Source of the DNA: UMGS1601 sp900553335
Lineage (GTDB): Bacteria; Bacillota; Clostridia; Oscillospirales; Ruminococcaceae
Length of the DNA: 64,000 nucleotides
Direction: 5' to 3'
Assembly (NCBI GenBank): GCA_937920725.1
Contig: CALEUW010000027.1
Span: 1-64,000 of the forward strand
In this document: piece after piece, positions 28,549 through 36,838 of the stretch
How positions within the stretch are numbered: position 1 is the stretch's first letter
Layout of the letters: each line of letters opens with the position of its first letter
Notes under the pieces: generated by a model
The model's input: the letters and a program-made list of their open reading frames with translations, nothing else
What the model was told of the DNA's origin: nothing
Databases searched by the model: none
Translations under genes and position numbers: made by a program

Positions 28549-30342
28549 ATGTATCGTTCACATGTATTGGTATGCGGCGGAACAGGATGTACCTCCTCAG
28601 GAAGCCAGCAAATAATTGACACTCTTGAAAAGGAAATAAAGGCAAACGGTCTTGAAAACGAAATTGAAGTAGTAAGAACCGGATGCTTCGGACTCTGTGC
28701 ACTAGGTCCTATCATGATAGTTTATCCTGAGGGAACATTTTATTCAATGGTACAGGAAAAGGATATCCCTGAGATAGTTTCCGAACATCTTTTAAAGGGA
28801 AGAATCGTTTCCCGTCTTGTATATGATGAAACAGTAACAGAGGGCGGAATAAAGTCGCTTCAGGACACCGCTTTTTATAGCAAGCAGCACAGAGTAGCAC
28901 TCAGAAACTGTGGAGTTATCAATCCGGAGAACATTGAAGAATATATCGGAACGGGCGGATACGAAGCGCTCGGAAAAGTATTAACTGAAATGTCGCCTGA
29001 GGACGTTATTCAGACAATTCTCGATTCGGGACTCAGAGGAAGAGGCGGCGGCGGATTCCCTACAGGTATGAAGTGGAAGCTTGCAAGAAACATAGTTCCT
29101 GATGCCGATCAGAAATATGTATGCTGTAACGCCGATGAGGGCGACCCGGGAGCGTTCATGGACCGTTCCGTTTTAGAGGGAGATCCTCATGTTGTTTTGG
29201 AGGCTATGGCGATAGCAGGTTATGCTATTGGTGCAACTCAGGGATATATCTACGTTCGTGCAGAGTATCCTATCGCTGTAAAGCGTCTTGAAATAGCTAT
29301 AAACCAGGCAAGAGAATACGGAATGCTCGGAAAGAATATTTTCGGAACAGGCTTTGATTTTGATATAGGTCTTCGTCTTGGAGCAGGCGCTTTCGTCTGC
29401 GGTGAGGAAACAGCGCTTATGACTTCTATTGAAGGAAACAGAGGAGAGCCAAGACCTCGTCCGCCGTTCCCTGCTGAAAAGGGACTTTTCGGAAAACCTA
29501 CTATTTTAAATAACGTTGAAACATACGCAAACATTCCGAGAATCATTACCAACGGAGCGGAGTGGTTCGCTTCAATGGGAACTCCTAAGAGCAAAGGAAC
29601 AAAGGTATTTGCTCTTGGCGGAAAGATCAAAAATACAGGTCTTGTTGAAATTCCTATGGGAACAACGCTCAGAACCGTAATTGAAGAGATCGGCGGCGGA
29701 ATTCCTAACGGAAAGAAGTTTAAAGCAGCTCAAACAGGAGGTCCTTCAGGCGGATGTATTCCTGCAGAGCATTATGATATTCCTATTGATTATGATAACC
29801 TTATTGCAATTGGTTCTATGATGGGTTCGGGCGGACTTATCGTTATGGACGAGGACAACTGTATGGTAGATATAGCTAAGTTCTTCTTGGCATTTACCGT
29901 CGACGAGTCCTGCGGAAAATGTACCCCTTGCCGAATCGGAACAAAGCGTCTTTACGAAATGCTTGATAAGATAACAAAGGGACAGGGAACCCTTGAGGAT
30001 CTTGATAAGATCGAAGAGCTTTGCTATTACATTAAAGCTAATTCGCTTTGCGGATTGGGACAGACTGCTCCTAACCCTGTTTTATCAACCCTGCGTTATT
30101 TCAGAGAAGAATATATCGCTCACGTTGTTGACAAAACCTGTCCTGCGGGAGTATGTAAAGATCTTCTTAAATACAACATTGATCCGGACAAGTGCCGAGG
30201 ATGTACTCTTTGTTCTAGAAAATGTCCAGCCGGCGCTATTACAGGTACTGTTAAACAGCCGCACATCATTGATCAGAACAAGTGCTTAAAGTGCGGAGCT
30301 TGTATGGATGCCTGCAAGTTCGGTGCAATTTCAAAGAAGTAA
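28549..30342 (+). CDS. hydB: NuoF-like NADH/FMN subunit of the hydrogenase complex
   Basis: A 597-residue diaphorase subunit (HydB) that binds NADH and FMN. The order is an N-terminal thioredoxin-like [2Fe-2S] domain (CGGTGCTSSGS, RTGCFGLCALGP), the FMN/NADH core (GLRGRGGGGFPTGMKW and NADEGDPGAFMDRS, GAGAFVCGEETALM), a [4Fe-4S] site (ESCGKCTPCRIG), and two C-terminal ferredoxin motifs (CRGCTLCSRKCP, CLKCGACMDACK). This layout is typical of electron-bifurcating, group A3 hydrogenases, which use ferredoxin and NADH together. It lies between the small ferredoxin and hydA. Confidence 0.95.
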   Translation: MYRSHVLVCGGTGCTSSGSQQIIDTLEKEIKANGLENEIEVVRTGCFGLCALGPIMIVYPEGTFYSMVQEKDIPEIVSEHLLKGRIVSRLVYDETVTEGGIKSLQDTAFYSKQHRVALRNCGVINPENIEEYIGTGGYEALGKVLTEMSPEDVIQTILDSGLRGRGGGGFPTGMKWKLARNIVPDADQKYVCCNADEGDPGAFMDRSVLEGDPHVVLEAMAIAGYAIGATQGYIYVRAEYPIAVKRLEIAINQAREYGMLGKNIFGTGFDFDIGLRLGAGAFVCGEETALMTSIEGNRGEPRPRPPFPAEKGLFGKPTILNNVETYANIPRIITNGAEWFASMGTPKSKGTKVFALGGKIKNTGLVEIPMGTTLRTVIEEIGGGIPNGKKFKAAQTGGPSGGCIPAEHYDIPIDYDNLIAIGSMMGSGGLIVMDEDNCMVDIAKFFLAFTVDESCGKCTPCRIGTKRLYEMLDKITKGQGTLEDLDKIEELCYYIKANSLCGLGQTAPNPVLSTLRYFREEYIAHVVDKTCPAGVCKDLLKYNIDPDKCRGCTLCSRKCPAGAITGTVKQPHIIDQNKCLKCGACMDACKFGAISKK

Positions 30343-30357
30343 AGGAGGGAGCCTGAA

Positions 30358-32124
30358 ATGGATATGCTTAACATCAAAATAAACGGAATGGAGTTTGAGG
30401 CTCCTAAGGGAACTACAGTTCTTGAGGCTGCAAGGCTTGCAAACGTTGAGATCCCTACTCTTTGTTTTCTCAAGGATATAAACGAAATAGGCGCTTGCCG
30501 TATTTGTATCGTTGAGGTTTCAGAAAAAAGAGGAGAAGCGATGGGTCCTAAGAGAATGATCGCTTCATGCGTATACCCGATTTCCGAAGGTATGCACATT
30601 TACACCAACACACCCAAGGTTTTGGAATCAAGAAAGAAAACTCTTGAGCTTATTCTTTCAAATCATGAGAGAAAATGTCTTTCATGTGTAAGAAGTGGAA
30701 ACTGTGAGCTTCAAAAGCTTTGTAAGGACATGGGTGTTGACGCTGAAAGCGCATATGACGGCGAGGTTACATCATTTGATCTTGACACCTCTGCCGCACA
30801 TATGGTAAGAGATAACAACAAATGTATTTTATGCAGAAGATGCGTTGCAGTTTGTGAAAAAACTCAGGGCATCGGCGTTATCGGCGCAAATGAAAGAGGC
30901 TTTAGAACTAACATTGCCTGTGCCTTTGAGGACGATCTTGCTAACACATCATGTGTTTCCTGCGGACAGTGTATCGCTGTTTGTCCTGTAGGCGCTCTTT
31001 ATGAGAAAGACAACACATCGGCTATTTTTGAAGCTCTTTCTGACGAAAGCAAGACAGTTATTGTTCAAACCGCTCCTGCCGTTCGTGCGGCTCTCGGAGA
31101 AGAATTTGGTTATCCGATCGGAACAGATGTTGAAGGAAAAATGGCTGCTGCGCTCAGACGTCTTGGCTTTAGCAAGGTTTTTGACACTGACTTTGCGGCT
31201 GATCTCACTATTATGGAGGAAGCTCACGAGTTCTTAGACAGATTTAAAAACGGAGGAAAGCTTCCGCTTATCACTTCCTGTTCACCCGGATGGGTAAAAT
31301 ACTGTGAACATTACTTCCCTGATATGACGGAAAACCTTTCTTCATGTAAATCTCCAATGCAGATGTTCGGCGCAACAGCTAAGACATATTATGCAGATAA
31401 ATTGGGAATCAAGCCTGACGATATGGTTGTTGTTGCAGTTATGCCTTGTACAGCAAAGAAGTTTGAGATAGGCAGAGATGACGAAGACGCAGCAGGAATT
31501 GCGGACGTTGACTTTGCAATAACAACCCGTGAGCTTGCAAGAATGATCGACAGGGCAGGAATCAAGTTTACCGAGCTTCCTGATGAAGAATTTGATGCAC
31601 CTCTGGGAATTTCAACCGGTGCGGGAGTTATCTTCGGTGCAACAGGCGGAGTTATGGAAGCAGCTCTCAGAACTGCTGTTGAAGAATTAACAGGTGAAGA
31701 GCTTGAAGCTGTTGACTTTACAGATGTTCGTGGAACAGAAGGCATAAAAGAAGCTACTTATAATGTTGCGGGAATCGACGTTAAGGTTGCAGTAGCTTCC
31801 GGTCTTTCAAACGCAAGAGAGCTTTTAAACAAGGTTAAATCAGGAGAAGCTGATTATCAGTTTATCGAAATTATGGGATGCCCCGGCGGATGCGTAAACG
31901 GCGGAGGACAGCCTCAGCAGCCTGGCTGGGTAAGAAATACTGTTGATATCAAATCGCTCCGTGCAAAGGTTCTTTACGATCTTGACAAGAGCATGCCGAT
32001 AAGAAAATCTCATGAAAACCCTGCTATAAAGCAAGTGTACGAGGAATATTTCGGCGAGCCCGGAAGCGAAAAGGCTCATCACATTCTTCATACATCTTAT
32101 GTTAAGAGAGGCCTATACAAATAA
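30358..32124 (+). CDS. hydA: [FeFe]-hydrogenase catalytic subunit
   Basis: A 588-residue enzyme that makes or consumes H2. The N-terminal plant-type [2Fe-2S] domain (EIGACRICIVEV) is followed by a His-Cys3 cluster region (HERKCLSCVRSGNCELQ), two [4Fe-4S] motifs (CILCRRCVAVCEKTQ, CVSCGQCIAVCP), and the H-cluster domain. All three H-cluster signatures are intact: TSCSPGW (about residue 306), MPCTAKKFE (about 362) and GCPGGCVNGGGQP (about 507). With the NuoE- and NuoF-like subunits it forms an NADH- and ferredoxin-linked complex. Maturases HydE/F/G are not in the window. Confidence 0.97.
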   Translation: MDMLNIKINGMEFEAPKGTTVLEAARLANVEIPTLCFLKDINEIGACRICIVEVSEKRGEAMGPKRMIASCVYPISEGMHIYTNTPKVLESRKKTLELILSNHERKCLSCVRSGNCELQKLCKDMGVDAESAYDGEVTSFDLDTSAAHMVRDNNKCILCRRCVAVCEKTQGIGVIGANERGFRTNIACAFEDDLANTSCVSCGQCIAVCPVGALYEKDNTSAIFEALSDESKTVIVQTAPAVRAALGEEFGYPIGTDVEGKMAAALRRLGFSKVFDTDFAADLTIMEEAHEFLDRFKNGGKLPLITSCSPGWVKYCEHYFPDMTENLSSCKSPMQMFGATAKTYYADKLGIKPDDMVVVAVMPCTAKKFEIGRDDEDAAGIADVDFAITTRELARMIDRAGIKFTELPDEEFDAPLGISTGAGVIFGATGGVMEAALRTAVEELTGEELEAVDFTDVRGTEGIKEATYNVAGIDVKVAVASGLSNARELLNKVKSGEADYQFIEIMGCPGGCVNGGGQPQQPGWVRNTVDIKSLRAKVLYDLDKSMPIRKSHENPAIKQVYEEYFGEPGSEKAHHILHTSYVKRGLYK

Positions 32125-32136
32125 CAGAAAAGGCAA

Positions 32137-32172
32137 AGAGCGCACCGTTTTGATGCGCTCTTACTTTTTTTA
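32137..32172 (+). terminator. Terminator of the hydrogenase operon
   Basis: Perfect 8-bp stem AGAGCGCA/TGCGCTCT, nine-base loop, followed by TACTTTTTTTAC. It begins 12 bases after the hydA stop. Confidence 0.9.
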
Positions 32173-32184
32173 CAGTAAAAAAGT

Positions 32185-32222
32185 AACCTGTGTGCGTAAA
32201 ATGCGTACACAGGTTTTATTTT
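32185..32222. terminator. Bidirectional terminator before the convergent CAP gene
   Basis: Long stem AACCTGTGT(G)CG/TGCGTACACAGGTT with an AT loop, followed by TTATTTTT on the plus strand and by ACTTTTTTAC on the minus strand. It serves the CAP-protein gene ending at 32222 and backs up the hydrogenase terminator. Confidence 0.8.
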
Positions 32223-33580
32223 TATCTGGTTTTAGCAGCCGCTTTTGCAGCAGTACTCGCCGAAGTAATCTTGGCTGTCGTTTCAGTAGCTTTTGCCGCT
32301 GTTTTAGTCTTAGTTACAGTATTTTCTTCGGCTGCGGCAGGATTCTCGGGAAGCGTAGAAGCAACTTCCTCAAGCGGTGTATAAAAACATGCTGTCCAAT
32401 AGTCAAACTTATAGTTTTTATCATCTTCCAGATAATAGTGAGAGCTTCCGAAGTATTTGAACTTAGGGTTTAAAATGTTGCTTCGCATACTCTCGCTTGT
32501 CATCCATTGTGAAACCGTTTCAATTGCACTTTGCTGTCCTGCGGCAATGTTTTCACCGTATATCTTATATGACAAGCCATAATCACTCATTATAGTTCTA
32601 AGCTCTCTTCCGTCAAACCGTTTATGCTCAAAACGAGCAGAAATTTCTTTTGCCCTGACAAGCGCCGCCTGATCTAGAGTTTTTCCTGCCAAAAGCGGCT
32701 CAAGTCCCCTGTTTGTCCTCTCAGTATTTACAAGCCTTAAAAGCTCTGTACAGTAGCTGTCAACAGGATTGTACGGCGGCAGCGTCGTGGTGGTGGTAGT
32801 TGTTGTGGTGGTTGTCGTGGTAGTTGTTGTTTTCGCAGTAGTTTTTGCCGTTGCTTTTACAGTTTTTTTAGACGTTATTTTTGCAGTTGTCTTTGCTGTA
32901 GTTTTGGCAGTAGTTTTGACTGTTGTCTTTAACGTTGTTATGGTGTTTCCTGACTCATCAGTTTCAATAGTTGTTGTCGTAGGCTCTGTAGTAGTTGTTT
33001 TAGGCATAGCAGTAAACCTTGACCTTTTTCCGCTTACAGTTGTTTTTTTGGTTGTTGTTGAAACTGCAGTAGTTGTTGTTGTAGGCTCAGCCTTCAAAAC
33101 TCTCATAGCCAAAAGGTCTATATAAATATTTCCGTCTAAAACCTCAAGAGTATGTCCGTTTATAAGAAATGTTTTAGTTTCACTTCCAAGGCTTGTTTTA
33201 AAGGTTAGCTTCCCGTCAGTTTCGCTTACGCTTAGCCTATTTCCTAAATCGTCGAGAAACTCGCTTTGCTTCAATCGATTTCCGAGTGAATCGCATAGCA
33301 GATAGCTTTCCTCTCCTCCAAGCTTAATAAAAGTAACCGCATCAAGCATAAAGCTCGTGACATATTCCTTTTCTGTGCCCTCTACCTGAACCTTTGTAAG
33401 AACCTCCGGGGTATCAAAAATTTCGCTTCCCTCAATTGTAATTCCCGAAATGCTCTGCTGTGAAAGCTCCGACTTTCCGTTCGTGTTACCTGACTTAAAT
33501 ACAAAATAAACTGCTGCTGCAGCAACGGCTATAATCATTAACGATACAAAAACCGCTCCCGCTTTTTTAAATTTTTTCAA
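32222..33580 (-). CDS. CAP-domain surface protein with Thr-rich linker (paralogue 1)
   Basis: A 452-residue membrane-anchored protein. It has one N-terminal helix (about 9-28), a beta-rich domain of about 130 residues, a Thr/Lys-rich linker (about 165-265, with a run of Thr), a CAP/SCP domain (about 270-400), and an Ala/Lys/Thr-rich tail ending KAAAKTR. The CAP blocks LLRLVNTERTNRGLEPL, FEHKRFDGRE and GENIAAG are present. However, the usual W-x-x-S-x-x-H-R-x-N-I-L reads ESMRSNIL with Met365 at the His position, so the CAP pocket is altered. The start is TTG 33580 after AAGGAGG. Surface role is inferred. Confidence 0.85.
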   Translation of the reverse strand: MKKFKKAGAVFVSLMIIAVAAAAVYFVFKSGNTNGKSELSQQSISGITIEGSEIFDTPEVLTKVQVEGTEKEYVTSFMLDAVTFIKLGGEESYLLCDSLGNRLKQSEFLDDLGNRLSVSETDGKLTFKTSLGSETKTFLINGHTLEVLDGNIYIDLLAMRVLKAEPTTTTTAVSTTTKKTTVSGKRSRFTAMPKTTTTEPTTTTIETDESGNTITTLKTTVKTTAKTTAKTTAKITSKKTVKATAKTTAKTTTTTTTTTTTTTTTTLPPYNPVDSYCTELLRLVNTERTNRGLEPLLAGKTLDQAALVRAKEISARFEHKRFDGRELRTIMSDYGLSYKIYGENIAAGQQSAIETVSQWMTSESMRSNILNPKFKYFGSSHYYLEDDKNYKFDYWTACFYTPLEEVASTLPENPAAAEENTVTKTKTAAKATETTAKITSASTAAKAAAKTR

Positions 33581-33652
33581 CGCCGGATCCTCCTTACAGT
33601 TTTTTAAAGCTTAAAGCCGCCGCCGATAACTCGACAAGCGGCAGATTATTCT

Positions 33653-34771
33653 TTACAGCGGTGTGTAGAAAAGCTGAATCCAGTAATCATAAAAGTAATT
33701 GCTGTCGCCGCCTACAAAAACGTGTCCGAGTCCCATATACTCGTAGTTCGCATTTAAAATATTAGCTCTGTGGTCAGGTGAATTCATCCAGTCGTTTACA
33801 ACCTCCTGAGCCGTTTGAGAGCCGCACGCAAGATTTTCTCCCATATACTTAAACGACAGACCGTAGTCGCTTAGAACTGAGCTTACCGACCTTCCGTCAG
33901 GCCGCTGATGTGCCTGAAGAGAAGTTATCTCCTTCGCTCTAACCAAAGACGCCTGATCCAAAAGATATATTGCTTTAAGCGGGTTTAGTCCATGATTCGA
34001 TCTTTCAATATTTACAAGACGCAAAACCTCCGCACAATCTCCCGACGGAGTATATGACGCGAATGTTGTTGTGGTAGCTTTTGTTGTAGTTGTCGTGGTA
34101 GTTGTAGTAGTTGTTGTTGTCGTTTGCGGTTTAGTCTGCTGCGTCTGACGATCGACTGAATTCACCTTAGAGGTTGTTGTTTTTGCCGATGTCTTTTCTG
34201 TAGTTTTTTCAGTTTTTGCAGTAGTTGTCTTTGAGGTTGTTTTTTCAGTCGCTGCAGTTACCGCTCCACTTGGAACAGAAAGCTTATAATCATCAACAAC
34301 CAAAACACCGTTACTCAATGAAACTAAGTGAGTATTTACCGTAAACTTATTGACTTCCTCGCCTGCGGTATTTTTAAATCTCAGCTTACCGTCCTTTGTA
34401 TACGCTGTGAGTCTGTTACCCTCATCGTCCAAAAAGTCTGTTTGCTCCCAAATATTTCCTGTATTTGATACAATGATGTATTTTCCATTCTCCTGCCTAA
34501 TCTGTGTTATAGAGTCAATATCAAAAGATGCAAGATACTCGCTGTTTGTCTTTTCATCTGTCTGAATATCAAGAGAATAATCTGCTGTAAAAATTTCACC
34601 GTTTCCCTCAATGGAAATCGCCGAAAGCTTCTGCTCCAAAACTTCAGTTTCTGAATTTATATACATCACCGCAGAATATATATACAAACCAATTATTGTG
34701 ATTCCTATAACAAACACTACAGCCGCTATTAATTTTTCGTGCTTTTGGAGTTTATCAAGTAAGTTTTTCAT
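33653..34771 (-). CDS. CAP-domain surface protein with Thr-rich linker (paralogue 2)
   Basis: A 372-residue paralogue of the neighbouring gene with the same layout: N-terminal helix (about 15-37), beta-rich domain, Thr-rich linker (about 170-235) and C-terminal CAP/SCP domain ending WIQLFYTPL. Here the CAP pocket is canonical: LRLVNIERSNHGLNPL, QAHQRPDGRS, GENLACG and NSPDHRANIL. There is no C-terminal basic tail. Bacterial CAP proteins are secreted and of mostly unknown activity. The N-terminal domains of both paralogues share IEGxGEIF-like and FLDDEGNRL-like segments, suggesting tandem duplication. Confidence 0.87.
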   Translation of the reverse strand: MKNLLDKLQKHEKLIAAVVFVIGITIIGLYIYSAVMYINSETEVLEQKLSAISIEGNGEIFTADYSLDIQTDEKTNSEYLASFDIDSITQIRQENGKYIIVSNTGNIWEQTDFLDDEGNRLTAYTKDGKLRFKNTAGEEVNKFTVNTHLVSLSNGVLVVDDYKLSVPSGAVTAATEKTTSKTTTAKTEKTTEKTSAKTTTSKVNSVDRQTQQTKPQTTTTTTTTTTTTTTKATTTTFASYTPSGDCAEVLRLVNIERSNHGLNPLKAIYLLDQASLVRAKEITSLQAHQRPDGRSVSSVLSDYGLSFKYMGENLACGSQTAQEVVNDWMNSPDHRANILNANYEYMGLGHVFVGGDSNYFYDYWIQLFYTPL

Positions 34772-34799
34772 AACCTTACCCTTTCATATATATCTAATC

Positions 34800-36203
34800 T
34801 CATTTACTGTCTTTTGATTCCTTAATTTTTGCCGGTGCTTTTGCAGAAGGGGTAAACTCTTCCTCTCCAACTCCTTCGGTACTTTCCGGAGTAAACAGTA
34901 TTCTAATCGTCTGCAGCATTATACGCAAATCAAGCAGTAAAGAATACTGCTCAATATACATAAGATCAAGCTTTAACTTATCATACGGAGTTGTGTTGTA
35001 TTTTCCCAAAACCTGAGCGTATCCTGTAAGGCCGGCTTTTACCTTAAGACGGTAAGAAAACTCCGGCATATGCTGTTCATACTCCCGAGCGATCTCAGGT
35101 CTTTCAGGTCTTGGACCTACAAATGACATATCTCCCTTTAACACATTTAAAAACTGAGGAAGCTCATCAAACCTTACCTTTCGCATAAAATGCCCTATCG
35201 GAGTTATTCTATCGTCCCTTTCCGAAGCCAGCCTTGCCTTTCCATCGCTCTCAGCGTTTTCTATCATGCTTCTGAATTTATAAACATAAAATTCCCTGCC
35301 GTCACGAGTAAGCCTGACCTGTTTATAGAAAACAGGACCATGATCATAAAGCTTAATCAATACTGCACATACCAGCATTATTGGAGAGGATATGATTACA
35401 CAAATCAAGCTAAGCAGTATATCTATCGTTCTCTTTATGATCTTCTCCTCAAAAGTAAATCCGATATTCCTCGAAAGATAAAGCGGCGTATCAAAAACAT
35501 GAATCTCATCACATCCCTTTAAAATTATATCGGATATTTTGGGATTAATGTATGTTCTTATTGATTTTTCATAAGCGTATTTTAAAAGCTTGTTTCTTAT
35601 TTCTGCGGGAATATCGCATATAATAAGACCGTCATAGCCTACTATTTTTTCCTTTATCTCATCAAGCGGAACGCTTATGCTGATTGACGAACAAATAATA
35701 TACTTGTCAACTCTCATGCTCATTTTCTGAACAAGATCTCTCGCTGCCGTACTTCCATATACAATTATCATTCTTTTCGGAGGATAAATATGGGCATATA
35801 CCTTCTTTGAAACTATACACCATATTATCGCTGCTGCAATATCAAACATTGTTAATCCGATCATAGGCAGAAGCGAAAGAAATCCTCGTCTTATAAGGCT
35901 GATCAAAAAGTAGATGACAAAGTTCGACATTAAAATAGCAAGCACCTGCGAAAGAACAAGGCCCGAAATTTTCAGCGAGCCAACCTTATATGCATTTACG
36001 AGCCTTGAAAAGACAATGTATATAAGCATATATATGAGCATCAGAAGAACATTACCTCTTCTCCACAAGGTATCTGTTCTAAGTTCAGGGGAATAGTTAT
36101 AGTAATTTTGCCATGTGGCATTAAACACAGCGCCTAAAATAAGGACTATTATAAGTGCAAACATAAACATCATCATGCGCTTAAACTGTTCTTTATTCTT
36201 CAA
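34800..36203 (-). CDS. Polyprenyl-phosphate sugar-1-phosphate transferase (WcaJ/exopolysaccharide type)
   Basis: A 467-residue membrane enzyme that starts surface polysaccharide assembly by moving a sugar-1-phosphate onto undecaprenyl phosphate. The N-terminal half has four or five helices and a CoA-binding-like domain. The C-terminal catalytic domain shows IKRTIDILLSLICVI, YKFRSM, KVRFDELPQFLNVLKGDMSFVGPRPERPE and the late KAGLTGYAQVLGKYN. The start is TTG 36203 with AAAGGTGG upstream. The glycosyltransferase gene across the divergent region at 36839 may act in the same pathway, though no complete polysaccharide cluster is present. Confidence 0.93.
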   Translation of the reverse strand: MKNKEQFKRMMMFMFALIIVLILGAVFNATWQNYYNYSPELRTDTLWRRGNVLLMLIYMLIYIVFSRLVNAYKVGSLKISGLVLSQVLAILMSNFVIYFLISLIRRGFLSLLPMIGLTMFDIAAAIIWCIVSKKVYAHIYPPKRMIIVYGSTAARDLVQKMSMRVDKYIICSSISISVPLDEIKEKIVGYDGLIICDIPAEIRNKLLKYAYEKSIRTYINPKISDIILKGCDEIHVFDTPLYLSRNIGFTFEEKIIKRTIDILLSLICVIISSPIMLVCAVLIKLYDHGPVFYKQVRLTRDGREFYVYKFRSMIENAESDGKARLASERDDRITPIGHFMRKVRFDELPQFLNVLKGDMSFVGPRPERPEIAREYEQHMPEFSYRLKVKAGLTGYAQVLGKYNTTPYDKLKLDLMYIEQYSLLLDLRIMLQTIRILFTPESTEGVGEEEFTPSAKAPAKIKESKDSK

Positions 36204-36268
36204 GTTTTACATTACCACCTTTCAAGCAGACGGAAACGAAGAGTAATAGTTTTAATATAAATACTTTG

Positions 36269-36405
36269 TTTAATAAGGGATACTGCCCCGTCATTCAATG
36301 ATTATTAAGCTTTAGCCGTGAGATTACATTATCTCACTTTGAAACTAAATCGAAACCCATTGCCCAAAATTTGTACAACACCTAAATTCGGAGGCAGGGG
36401 CATCA
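36269..36405 (+). repeat. Dispersed element copy 2 (degenerate)
   Basis: Left end TTTAATAAGGG, a GATACTGCCCCGTCATTCAA stretch, a degraded TTTAGCCGTGAGAT/ATCTCACTTTGAAA hairpin, then AATCGAAACCC and, after an AT-rich insertion, GGCAGGGGCATC. It matches the module order of the longer copies with many changes, so it is an older copy. It ends seven bases before copy 3. Confidence 0.65.
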
Positions 36406-36411
36406 TTAATG

Positions 36412-36474
36412 TTCAATAAGGGTGCAGCCCCGTTATTCAACGTTTTAGCGGTGAACCCTATCCCACACTGAAAC
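36412..36474 (+). repeat. Dispersed element copy 3 (left part)
   Basis: TTCAATAAGGGTGCAGCCCC followed by GTTATTCAACG and a TTTAGCGGTG...CACACTGAAA hairpin. The right modules are missing because the inverted copy 4 follows directly. Confidence 0.7.
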
Positions 36475-36480
36475 TCTAAA

Positions 36481-36531
36481 GGGCTAATGCCAGGTCATTT
36501 GTTAAATGACGGAACGCTACCCTTTATTGAA
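36481..36531 (-). repeat. Dispersed element copy 4 (left part, inverted)
   Basis: The minus strand reads TTCAATAAAGGGTAGCGTTC, then CGTCATTTAACAAATGACC and GGCATTAGCCC, closely matching the left parts of copies 6 and 9. It faces copy 3, so together they make a composite unit with TTCAATAA.. inverted ends at 36412 and 36531. Confidence 0.7.
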
Positions 36532-36652
36532 TCTCAGACTATGGCTAGTATACCACAATTTACACTCTTTTTCAAGATATATTTTACATTAATAATTACA
36601 TTGTACAAGAACTGACATCACTTTAAATTTTCCTTGATGCCAATTGTTCTCA

Positions 36653-36681
36653 TTGACAAAAAATACGTTATATAGTAAAAT
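36653..36681 (+). promoter_or_regulatory. Promoter of the glycosyltransferase gene
   Basis: TTGACA (36653-36658) and TAAAAT (36676-36681) with a 17-base spacer. The predicted start near 36688 means the whole of element copy 5 (36707-36810) is in the 5' leader of this mRNA. Confidence 0.8.
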
Positions 36682-36706
36682 ATATACAGTGATTTAAAAC
36701 AATCAG

Positions 36707-36810
36707 TTCAATAAGGGCGCAGCCCTGTTATTCAACGTTTTCAGCGAGGGATTCTATCCCACCGCTGAAAAAATTAAGTGGAACCCGCCGCTTATAGAGG
36801 CTGGGACATC
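36707..36810 (+). repeat. Dispersed element copy 5 (in an mRNA leader)
   Basis: TTCAATAAGGGCGCAGCCCT, GTTATTCAACG, the hairpin TTTCAGCGAGGGAT/ATCCCACCGCTGAAA, then AAGTGGAACCCGCCGC...GAGGCTGGGACATC. The right end GTCGTTGTTAT is lacking. It lies wholly between the promoter and the ribosome site of the glycosyltransferase gene, so it is transcribed in the sense orientation. Confidence 0.8.
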
Positions 36811-36838
36811 TTAATTTAATTATAGGTGAGATAAATTT

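Larger units (their letters stand above)
36204..36838. other. 635-base intergenic region filled by element copies
   Basis: A divergent region between the sugar transferase and the glycosyltransferase. It holds four copies of the dispersed element (2, 3, 4 and 5), a consensus promoter for the glycosyltransferase at 36653-36681, and short AT-rich gaps. It has no coding frame with a ribosome site other than that of the next gene. Confidence 0.75.

Noticed and set aside
32769..33125. Plus-strand Val-rich frame opposite the Thr-rich linker of the CAP protein
   Set aside because: It is the antisense shadow of the Thr codon run (ACN read backwards as GTN/Val). It has no ribosome site.
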